A DNA stretch of 36,750 nucleotides from the NCBI RefSeq assembly GCF_020073745.1, contig NZ_JAIRAU010000061.1, forward strand, positions 1-36,750, read 5' to 3'. Within the stretch, counting starts at the first letter, position 1, and every line of letters starts with the position of its first letter. Of this stretch, positions 26,641 through 36,750 are shown one piece after another. Source of the DNA: Nannocystis pusilla (GTDB taxonomy: Bacteria; Myxococcota_A; Polyangia; Nannocystales; Nannocystaceae). The notes under the pieces were generated by a model that worked only from the letters and a program-made list of their open reading frames with translations, ran no database searches and had not been told where the DNA came from. The translations under genes were made by a program, and so were the position numbers.

Positions 26641-28961
26641 GGGCAGCCGCGTTCCTCGCGGCCGCGCTCGTCGGTGCCTGCTCGACCGCCCGGCCGAAGG
26701 AGCAGGATCGCACCTGCGTCGACGAGGACGACTGTCTCGAGGGACAGATCTGCAGCAACAACATCTGCTACGACAACGTGCTGCCGCCGTACGAGGCGAT
26801 CGCGCTCGACGTGCGCACCGAGGGCCTGACCGCGGCGCCGTTCCGGGTCGAGATCCGCGGCGAGGACAAGGCCCTGGTCGAGGTCGTCGATCGCCCGCCG
26901 AACCGCTATTACGTCGATCGGACCGAGGTCCGCGACCGCCTGCTGCTCTCCATCCTCGAGACGCAGTACAGCGACCTCGAGGCCGGGGAGAAGAGCGACG
27001 AGCCGGTCGCCGCCACCCTCGAGCTGCAGCAGGCTTCGCGGCTCGGCCGCGCCCCGTTCACCGTCCCCAGTCTCACCTTCCCGCCCGTCGTCGACGGCAC
27101 CGCGCCCGCCGACGAGCAGTGGCTGGTCAAGTCGTGGCCGCGCTACGCCCCCGGCGACGTCGACGGCGACCTGCCGCTCTACGTCCGGCTGACCTACCAG
27201 GACGACCCGCCGGAGGCCGAGCCGCGGTGGGAGCGCGGCATCGTCGCGCGCCAGCTCATGCGCAAGAAGCTCGAGACCGCCGGCGATCACAAGTTCAAGA
27301 TCACCAGCGTCCGCGAGTGTCACCGCAAGATCCTCGGCAACATCCGCTTCCCCGAGGGCCCGCTGACCGCCGAGCCGGCGCTCGATCCGGCGGCCATGGT
27401 CACGATCAACATGCGCCACGCCGGCCGCGCCGACGACGGCGACCCGAACACCCCGATCTGCGACCCCGCCCCGGCCGGTGAGACCCCGGCGACCTGCTCG
27501 GTGGAGACGATCGTCAACCCGGCGTACCCGACCTGCAGCAGCTCGATCTACTGCCCCGAACCATACGGCTGCTACGCCCCCGTCGACGGCGGCGAGAAGC
27601 ACTGCGGTTGCCGCTTCGACTCCGAGTGTCCCAAGGGACAGGTCTGCAACATCGAGCGCCAGCAGTGCGCGCTCGACCTCACCGATCGGCCCGCGATCAA
27701 GCCGGTGACCGCGCTGCCGGTCGACGACGCCGCCGTCGCCGCTTCCGTCTACACCTACTGCGACGACGACCCGACCGCCGATCGCACGATGGAGTTCATC
27801 GTCAGCGCCACGCCCGACCCGCGGCTCGGGCTCCCGCGCCTCAATTACCGCGTCGTCCTCACCTTCCTGGTCGGCGACCTCATGGGCAGCACCCCGCTCG
27901 GCCGGGTCTGTCTGCCGACCTGGGAGCGCGCGCGCACTGTCACGCCGCAGCTCGTCGGCGAGCCCGTCACGCTCCGCGGCGACGGCGACGGCGCCTGGAC
28001 CTGCTGTGACACCGCGTGCCTCAACGAGGCCACGCCGCCCGCCAAGCCGGACGAGGAGTGCCGGATCAAGGCCGAGATCAGCGCCGTCGGCACCTTCGCC
28101 CCCAGCGACCCGTCCCTGTGGGAGGCGGCCGCCTGCATGCCCCTGAGCGGCGCCGACGAGAACGGGGCCGTGCGCGTCACCTATCCGAGCACCTGCCCGC
28201 CCGACAGCGACACCTGCAGCATCCCCCTCAGCCCCGGCGTCGCCGGCGGCAGCGGCCAGACATACAGCCTACGCGTCGAGCCGCCGGTCGGTTCGCTGTT
28301 TCGCTCGACGACGCTCGACCTGACGGTCACCGCCGACGGCACCAACGAGACCCCGATCGAGCTCGAGCGGCGGGTCCTGCTGCGCGGGAAAGTGACCCAG
28401 GAGGGCTGTCAGGAAGGCGCCTGCCCCCGCGCCGAGGTCCTGGCCGAGCGGGTGATCCGCGGCGAGGACCCGAACACCCTGCTCGGCCCCTACTTCTACA
28501 GCGCCAGGACGATCCCGGGCGCGCCCGGCGATTACAACTACGTCATCCCGGTCAACCCCGGCCTCTACCTCGTCACGGCCCTCCCGACCGTCACGACCAA
28601 GAACAACGCCATCGGCCCGGCGCCGATCGTCGTCGTCGATCTCCGCGAGGGGAGCCCGGCGCTCGTGGAGGAGGACGGGGTGTGGGTCGCCGACATCGAT
28701 GAGCTCGTCCTCAGCGCCGGCTCGGTCTACACCCTCGAGCTCAACGATTTCGACAGCAGCAGCCGGGTCGTCCCGCTCGACGTCACCACCTGGTGGGGCC
28801 TCGCCGATCCCGACGGTGAGCCGCTCGACCTCAACGCCCCCGGCACCTGCCAGGTCAGCGAGGGTTGCCAGATCCGGCGAGTGCGGTCAGGCAGCAGCCC
28901 GGTGCGCTTGCCTCAGGATCAGATCATCCGCTTCGTCGCGCGCGCCGCGGCCGGCGAGTAG
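26637..28961 (+). CDS. Large Cys-rich lipoprotein of the kinase/FHA cluster
   Basis: 774 aa from a GTG start that overlaps the previous stop (GTGA). MRAAAFLAAALVGAC is a signal peptide with lipobox V-G-A-C (Cys15). Two related Cys-knot-like motifs are visible: CVDEDDCLEGQICSNNICYD (near residues 26-45) and CRFDSECPKGQVCNIERQQC (near 325-345). The rest is β-rich with repeated strands (PFRVEIRGEDKALVEVVD, PLYVRLTYQDDPPEAEPRWE, TYSLRVEPPVGSLFRSTTLD) resembling stacked Ig- or carboxypeptidase-regulatory-like modules. This fits a large outer-surface protein. It may be the structural output or a sensor of the pathway; neither can be chosen from sequence. A palindrome hairpin lies 12 nt after the stop. 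Confidence 0.85.
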   Translation: MRAAAFLAAALVGACSTARPKEQDRTCVDEDDCLEGQICSNNICYDNVLPPYEAIALDVRTEGLTAAPFRVEIRGEDKALVEVVDRPPNRYYVDRTEVRDRLLLSILETQYSDLEAGEKSDEPVAATLELQQASRLGRAPFTVPSLTFPPVVDGTAPADEQWLVKSWPRYAPGDVDGDLPLYVRLTYQDDPPEAEPRWERGIVARQLMRKKLETAGDHKFKITSVRECHRKILGNIRFPEGPLTAEPALDPAAMVTINMRHAGRADDGDPNTPICDPAPAGETPATCSVETIVNPAYPTCSSSIYCPEPYGCYAPVDGGEKHCGCRFDSECPKGQVCNIERQQCALDLTDRPAIKPVTALPVDDAAVAASVYTYCDDDPTADRTMEFIVSATPDPRLGLPRLNYRVVLTFLVGDLMGSTPLGRVCLPTWERARTVTPQLVGEPVTLRGDGDGAWTCCDTACLNEATPPAKPDEECRIKAEISAVGTFAPSDPSLWEAAACMPLSGADENGAVRVTYPSTCPPDSDTCSIPLSPGVAGGSGQTYSLRVEPPVGSLFRSTTLDLTVTADGTNETPIELERRVLLRGKVTQEGCQEGACPRAEVLAERVIRGEDPNTLLGPYFYSARTIPGAPGDYNYVIPVNPGLYLVTALPTVTTKNNAIGPAPIVVVDLREGSPALVEEDGVWVADIDELVLSAGSVYTLELNDFDSSSRVVPLDVTTWWGLADPDGEPLDLNAPGTCQVSEGCQIRRVRSGSSPVRLPQDQIIRFVARAAAGE
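26733..26746. repeat. Palindrome copy in the first Cys motif, one mismatch
   Basis: TGTCT CGAG GGACA, stem CTGTC/GACAG. Codons TGT CTC GAG GGA CAG (C-L-E-G-Q) use the rare TGT and GGA where TGC and GGC dominate nearby. Confidence 0.55.
27627..27640. repeat. Palindrome copy in the second Cys motif, perfect
   Basis: TGTCC CAAG GGACA. Codons TGT CCC AAG GGA CAG (C-P-K-G-Q) again use TGT and GGA, at the equivalent site of the second Cys motif of the same protein. Confidence 0.65.
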
Positions 28962-28973
28962 CCGGCAGTAAGC

Positions 28974-28987
28974 TGTCACAAGGGACA
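28974..28987. repeat. TGTCC-N4-GGACA palindrome after the lipoprotein stop, one mismatch
   Basis: TGTCA CAAG GGACA, with the longer perfect stem AGCTGTC/GACAGCT (28971-28977 and 28984-28990). It lies about 10 nt past the stop at 28961 and may end the kinase-cluster transcript; no U-tract. Confidence 0.65.
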
Positions 28988-29117
28988 GCTCGCCTGGCGG
29001 CCTCGGCCGTGAGTGAACCCGGTGTCCGAGCGCCGCACCCGAACCCGGCTTCATCGGCCCGGACAGGTCGCAGCGGCGGCCCCAGGCGGCGCGGGCGCTG
29101 GGGGAGCGCTTGACCCC

Positions 29118-29552
29118 TTGGGGGGAACCTGGGAGACTTGCCGCGCACTGACCCAAGCCGCCCCAGGACGTCGTACTCGTGATCGGCAACTCATTGTGTT
29201 GTGGGTGGTGGCCGCCGTTGTCGCCATCCTCTACGCACTGGTTGGGATCTACGCGGGGCTCGCTCAACAAGACATCGTGGCCCGACCGGCCACGGTGGTG
29301 TGCGAGTATCGCATCGATCTTCTCCGTGATCGCTTGGTCGCGTTGTTCGACCAGAAGCCCCAGCGATGGGCCGAGCAAGACGCGTTCGCTGCGGCGGATC
29401 TCTCCAACCTCCTCCGCGAGACCCAGGCGCTATGCGCCGGCTCGGATACCGACCTCGGACGACGAATCGATCGGCTCATCGCGCTGCATAGCGAATTTGC
29501 CGAACGAGGCCGACGACACGCCGACGCACGCCGGGAGCTCCTTGCGCTCTAG
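29118..29552 (+). CDS. Small single-pass membrane protein, function unknown
   Basis: About 144 aa from a TTG start with GGGGGAG about 11 nt upstream; a longer form from GTG 29013 (179 aa) is possible but its extra N-terminus is Gly/Ala/Arg-rich. One hydrophobic segment LIVLWVVAAVVAILYALVGI near the N-terminus is followed by a ~100-residue helical, charged domain (CEYRIDLLRDRLVALFDQKP, DAFAAADLSNLLRETQALCA, IDRLIALHSEFAERGRRHAD) of coiled-coil character. No family is recognised. The coding sequence uses noticeably more A/T at third positions than its neighbours (for example ATT GTG TTG TGG). It precedes the helicase gene by 11 nt. Confidence 0.6.
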   Translation: MGGTWETCRALTQAAPGRRTRDRQLIVLWVVAAVVAILYALVGIYAGLAQQDIVARPATVVCEYRIDLLRDRLVALFDQKPQRWAEQDAFAAADLSNLLRETQALCAGSDTDLGRRIDRLIALHSEFAERGRRHADARRELLAL

Positions 29553-29563
29553 GATTCCTCACC

Positions 29564-33480
<3,917 letters not shown>

Positions 33481-33484
<4 letters not shown>

Positions 33485-34428
33485 ACCCCGCCGACGAGCT
33501 CGCTCCTTACCCGAGCCCCGAGGGACGCGCGGCCGAGACCGCCGACCTCGCGGCCCGCGTCGGGGGCGAGCTCGTCGAGTACGGCACCAGCGTCGAGGGC
33601 CGCCCGCTGGTCGCCGTACGTGTCCCTTCGACCCTGTCCGATCGGCCACGTATCCTCTGCGGCGCCAACATCCACGGCGTCGAATTCATCGCCGGCCGGG
33701 TCGCTCTCGGTCTGCTGCGCGCGCTCGCCGAGGGCGACCCGCGCCTCCTCGACCTGCGCGCCCGGGCGGAGCTGTGGGTCGTCCCCAGCATCAACCCCGA
33801 CGGCTACGCGCGCACCTTCGCCGCCGGCGGTCACGGCCGCCTGCCGAGCTTCCGCGCCAACGCGCACGGCGTCGATCTCAACCGCAACTACCCGCGCCCG
33901 GGCGGCGCAGCCCCGAGCTGGCTGCCCGGTGCCGGCTCCGACCGCCCCGGCGACGCCACCTATCGCGGCCCGCACCCCCTGAGCGAGCCCGAGACCGCCG
34001 CCCTCGATCGCCTGTTTCGCACCCAGCGGTTCGTCGCCGGCGCCAACCTGCACTCGTTCATGGGCACCGTGATCCCCGCTCGCGTCACCGAGCGCCGCGC
34101 CTACGCCACCTATCGCCGCCTCTGCCGCAGCTTCGCGCGGGCCCAGCCGCACCGCCGTTACTTCCGTCTGGCCAGCCGGATCTTCGACACCTTCACCGGC
34201 GAACAGGAAGATCACCAGCACCACGCCCACGGCACCTGGGCGGTCTGCGTCGAGACCTTCACGATCCTCGCCAGCTATCGCCAGCACCTGCGGGCCCCGA
34301 GCGTGTTTTGGCGCTTCAACCCGCGCGATCCGGCGCCGTGGGTCGAGAACGATGTTTCCGGCCTGTGCGCCTACTTCGGCGCCGCCTTGCAGATCGAGCG
34401 GCCTGGCACCTACGATCGCCCGGCATGA
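33481..34428 (+). CDS. M14-family zinc metallocarboxypeptidase
   Basis: 315 aa from a GTG start that overlaps the helicase stop (GTGA). Zinc-site motif NIHGVE (His65 and Glu68), then INPDGYAR, the substrate-binding DLNRNYPRP, the third zinc ligand in GANLHSFMG, and the catalytic Glu region VCVETFT are all present and in M14 order. There is no signal peptide, so it is probably cytoplasmic. M14 enzymes remove C-terminal residues or cleave γ-D-glutamyl or similar bonds; the specificity cannot be read here. An HHAH cluster (EDHQHHAHGTW) precedes the catalytic Glu. Its stop overlaps the MbtH gene start (ATGA), giving three coupled genes: helicase, peptidase, MbtH. Confidence 0.9.
33635..33648. repeat. 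Palindrome copy inside the M14 gene, one mismatch
   Basis: TGTCC GATC GGCCA, next to a second TGTCC at 33621-33625. It is read as CTG TCC GAT CGG CCA CGT (L-S-D-R-P-R); CCA and CGT are rare here. Confidence 0.4.
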
Positions 34429-34631
34429 GCGAAGACAACGCGCGCTACAAGGTCGTCGTCAATCACGAAGAGCAGTATTCGATCTGGCCCGAGGATCGCG
34501 AACTGCCGCTGGGCTGGCGCGACGCCGGCAAGGCCGGGCTCAAGGACGAGTGCCTCGCCTACATCAAGGAGGTCTGGACCGACATGCGCCCGCTGAGCCT
34601 GCGCCAGCGCCTGGAACAGCGCGACGAGTAG
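34425..34631 (+). CDS. MbtH-like protein
   Basis: 68 aa, the typical MbtH size. It carries the whole family signature: NHEEQYSIWPEDRELPLGWR, then AGLKDECLAYIKEVWTDMRP and SLRQRLEQ. MbtH proteins bind the adenylation domains of non-ribosomal peptide synthetases and are needed for their folding or activity. No NRPS gene is present in this window. Instead the gene overlaps an M14 peptidase gene by 4 nt (ATGA) and ends 6 nt from the convergent acidic-protein gene. It could serve a synthetase elsewhere in the genome. Confidence 0.95.
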   Translation: MSEDNARYKVVVNHEEQYSIWPEDRELPLGWRDAGKAGLKDECLAYIKEVWTDMRPLSLRQRLEQRDE

Positions 34632-34637
34632 ACCGGG

Positions 34638-34973
34638 CTACACGACGAAGCGACCGGTGTCTTCGTCGTCGTCTTCCTCGTCGTCTTCGTCCTCGTCCTC
34701 GTCCTCGTCCTCGTCGTACTCCTCGTCCTCGTACTCCTCGTCCTCGTCGTACTCCTCGTCTTCGTCGTCCTCTTCGTCCTCGTCCTCTTCTTCGTCCGCC
34801 GCTTCGTCCTCGTCCTCGTCTTCCTCGTCGTCGTCCCCGTACTCGCCCTCGTCGTCCTCGTCGTCCTCGTCGTCCTCGTCGTCGAACTCTTCGTCGAAGG
34901 CTTCCTCGTCGAAGTCATCGTCCTCTTCACCGGCGGCACGAAGCCAGGGGGCATGCACGTGGAGGCGGTTCAT
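34638..34973 (-). CDS. Extremely acidic low-complexity protein
   Basis: 111 aa from ATG 34973. The short N-terminus MNRLHVHAPWLRAAGEEDDD is followed by about 85 residues that are almost entirely Asp and Glu with periodic Tyr, Phe or Ala (blocks such as FDEEAFDEEFDDEDDED, DEYDEDEEYEDEEYDEDED), ending DTGRFVV. There is no signal peptide. The nucleotide sequence is a GAG/GAC microsatellite-like tract. The opposite strand reads as a poly-Ser frame, which I regard as the shadow. A -10-like TATCCT lies 10 nt before the ATG. No function is recognised; nucleic-acid mimic or ion/protein-binding roles are only guesses. Confidence 0.6.
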   Translation of the reverse strand: MNRLHVHAPWLRAAGEEDDDFDEEAFDEEFDDEDDEDDEDDEGEYGDDDEEDEDEDEAADEEEDEDEEDDEDEEYDEDEEYEDEEYDEDEDEDEDEDDEEDDDEDTGRFVV

Positions 34974-34983
34974 GGGCGCGCGC

Positions 34984-34989
34984 AGGATA
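34984..34989 (-). promoter_or_regulatory. Possible extended -10 (TGC-TATCCT) of the acidic-protein gene
   Basis: TATCCT with TG one base upstream ends 10 nt before ATG 34973, the same spacing as the gltB and thrS candidates. No -35 is seen. Confidence 0.35.
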
Positions 34990-35186
34990 GCACAAGCTCC
35001 ACAGCGCCCACGCGGGCCGCTCGCCTGCTGTCGCCGGGCGTCTTCAGCCTCCATCACTGGTTCGTAGAGGTGTGCGTCGCTCGGCATTCTCGAGCTCTCG
35101 CGCCGCGCCCTCCTCGCGCATGCGCGCAGAAGGAACGATCGACGCGCACTCCCGCGACAACCGGCGAGGTCGTTCGCTAACGCCTG

Positions 35187-36620
35187 CTAGACCCGCACGC
35201 CGGCCTTGAACCGGCCCCGGCGCGCCTCGTGACGCGCCATCAGGGGCGCGAGGAACTCGCCCAGGAACTCGTCGACCTGCTCGGGCGCTCGCCCGACGTA
35301 GCGCGCGGGCGCGGTCAGGTCGGCGTCGACGAACGGCCCCAGCACTGGATCGGCCTGCATGCGCGCCATCAGATCGTTGGGCTCGCCGCGCTTCATCCGG
35401 GCCACCGCCTCGAGGCTGTGCGCGCGCACCAGGCGGTGCAGCTCCTGGCGGCTGTGACCGGCGCTGGTGCCCCGCATGAGCACGTTCTCGGTCGCCATGA
35501 ACGGCAGCTCGTCGCGCATGTTGGCCGCGATCACCGGCGGATGGACCACCAACCCCGCGGTCACGTCGACCAGGAGATTGAGGATCGCGTCGGTGGCGAG
35601 GAACGCCTCCGTGATGGTCAGCCGCCGGTTGGCGCTGTCGTCGAGCGTGCGCTCGAACCACTGGTTCGCGTGGGTCTCGCGCGGGCTGGTCGCCAGCGAG
35701 TGGACGAACCGCGCCAGCCCGCAGATCCGCTCGCTGCGCATCGGGTTGCGCTTGTATGCCATCGCCGACGAGCCGACCTGATCGGCCTCGAACGGCTCGT
35801 CGACCTCGCGCTTGTGCGCCAGCAGCCGCAGGTCGACCGCGATCTTGGCCGCCGATCCGGCGACGTCGGCCAGCGCCGAGACCACCCACGTATCGATCTT
35901 GCGGGTGTACGTCTGGCCGCTGACCGCGATCGAGCCGGAGAAGCCCATCGCCTCGGCCACCGCCTGGTCGAGCGCCCGCACCTTCGCGTGGTCGCCGGCG
36001 AACAGTTGCAGGAACGACGCCTGCGTCCCGGTCGTGCCCTTGACCCCGCGGAATGGCAAGCGCGCGCGCAGGCCCGCGAGCGTCTCGAGGTCGAGCGCGA
36101 GATCCTGGGCCCACAGGCACGCGCGCTTGCCCACCGTCGTCAGCTGCGCCGGCTGGAAATGCGTGTACGCCAGCGTCGCCAGCGCCCGGTGCTGCCGGGC
36201 GAAGCTCGTCAGGGCGTCGAGCGCGGCCACCAGGCGGTCCATCAGCAGCTCGAGCCCGTCGCGGATCATCACCAGTTCCGCGTTGTCGGCCACGTAGCAG
36301 CTCGTCGCGCCGAGGTGGATCACCTTGCCTGCGTCGGCCCCGGCGACCTCGCCGAAGTGTTCGATGTGGGCCATCACGTCGTGGCGCAGCCGGGCCTCGT
36401 GCTCGGCCACGCGGGCGAAGTCCACGCGCTCGCGGGCCGCCCGCAGCGCCGCCACCTGCGCCTCGGAGATCGGGACCCCGAGCGTGCGCTCCGCCTCTGC
36501 CAGCGCGATCCACAGGTCGCGCCACAGCAGCGCCCGGCGGCGGTCGCTGAAGTTGGCGACCATCGCCGGCGTGGCATAACGGGTGGCGAGCGGGCTGTCG
36601 TAGCGGTCCACGGCTTCCAT
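35187..36620 (-). CDS. purB: Adenylosuccinate lyase
   Basis: 477 aa, normal for PurB. It splits SAICAR and adenylosuccinate with release of fumarate, acting twice in purine synthesis. Signature SSAMAYKRNPMRSERICGLA (fumarase/aspartase family, with the flexible catalytic-serine loop), HDVMAHIEHFGEVAG, IHLGATSCYVADNAE, THFQPAQLTTVGKRACLWAQ and FRGVKGTTGTQASFLQLF (general-acid region) are present. The TTGTQASFL form is that of the longer, eukaryote-like PurB type. The start ATG at 36620 (MEAVDRYDSPLATRYA) matches the usual N-terminus. The upstream 130 nt to the window edge hold a hairpin but no other gene that I can support. Confidence 0.96.
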   Translation of the reverse strand: MEAVDRYDSPLATRYATPAMVANFSDRRRALLWRDLWIALAEAERTLGVPISEAQVAALRAARERVDFARVAEHEARLRHDVMAHIEHFGEVAGADAGKVIHLGATSCYVADNAELVMIRDGLELLMDRLVAALDALTSFARQHRALATLAYTHFQPAQLTTVGKRACLWAQDLALDLETLAGLRARLPFRGVKGTTGTQASFLQLFAGDHAKVRALDQAVAEAMGFSGSIAVSGQTYTRKIDTWVVSALADVAGSAAKIAVDLRLLAHKREVDEPFEADQVGSSAMAYKRNPMRSERICGLARFVHSLATSPRETHANQWFERTLDDSANRRLTITEAFLATDAILNLLVDVTAGLVVHPPVIAANMRDELPFMATENVLMRGTSAGHSRQELHRLVRAHSLEAVARMKRGEPNDLMARMQADPVLGPFVDADLTAPARYVGRAPEQVDEFLGEFLAPLMARHEARRGRFKAGVRV

Positions 36621-36654
36621 CGGCGGCGAAGCTTAACCGCGCGCTTTCGGCACC

Positions 36655-36672
36655 CCGGGCCGTCCGGCCCGG
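36655..36672. promoter_or_regulatory. Hairpin upstream of purB
   Basis: Perfect 7-bp stem CCGGGCC/GGCCCGG with a 4-nt loop, 35 nt before the purB start. It could be a purB leader structure or the terminator of a gene beyond the window edge. Confidence 0.35.
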
Positions 36673-36750
36673 CCACGTGACGAGAAAGCGCACAATTTCG
36701 ACCACTTCCGGCGCACCCGCCGCGGCCCCAAGCAGAAATTTGCCAGGCAA

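Noticed and set aside
34657..35067. Poly-Ser reading frame on the plus strand
   Set aside because: It is the complement of the GAG/GAC tract of the acidic-protein gene; runs of Ser from TCG/TCC are an artefact.
36715..36750. Sigma54-like TGGCA...TGC upstream of purB on the minus strand
   Set aside because: The distance between GG and GC is 9 rather than 10 nt, and the site is over 100 nt from the gene at the window edge.

Overview
The window is very GC-rich, strongly GC3-biased bacterial DNA that looks like a myxobacterium (Myxococcota), possibly of the Nannocystis/Haliangium side. Supporting signs are a membrane Ser/Thr kinase next to an FHA-GAF-sigma54 activator, several lipoproteins (one with a long Thr-rich linker), an IF3 with a long acidic tail and an AUC start codon like the Myxococcus dsg/infC gene, and pervasive 4-nt start/stop overlaps. 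The taxonomic placement is inference from gene content only.

Layout. 1-2.1 kb: the 3' end of a TPR protein (+), convergent with a Thr-rich lipoprotein (-). 2.1-6.5 kb: glutamate synthase large subunit gltB (-). 6.7-8.5 kb: a 360-aa lipoprotein and a small unknown protein (-). 8.6-10.9 kb: tex (-). 11.2-18.6 kb: the classical translation cluster thrS-infC-rpmI-rplT-pheS-pheT (-), preceded by tRNA-Val(GAC) with its own promoter and terminator. 18.9-20.8 kb: a long-chain acyl-CoA synthetase (-), divergent from a five-gene cluster at 21.0-29.0 kb (+): PEGA-like Ser/Thr kinase, membrane protein, FHA-GAF-sigma54 activator and two lipoproteins, the last three genes joined by 4-nt overlaps. 29.1-34.6 kb (+): a small membrane protein, a 1306-aa DEAD-box helicase with a DECD motif II, an M14 metallopeptidase and an MbtH-like protein, the last three again overlapping by 4 nt. 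34.6-36.6 kb (-): an extremely acidic small protein and purB.

The most unusual signal is not a gene. About 20 copies of a 14-bp palindrome, TGTCC-N4-GGACA (six perfect, the rest with one mismatch), are scattered through the window. Every intergenic copy lies within about 80 nt downstream of a stop codon. Copies inside genes fall in all three reading frames and coincide with codons that are otherwise rare here (TGT, GGA, ACA, CTA, GTA, CGA). The constraint therefore appears to act on the nucleotide sequence. Other notable points are the kinase/FHA/lipoprotein cluster with a structured leader, the orphan MbtH gene, the oversized helicase, the AUC start of infC, and a ThrRS without a TGS domain.
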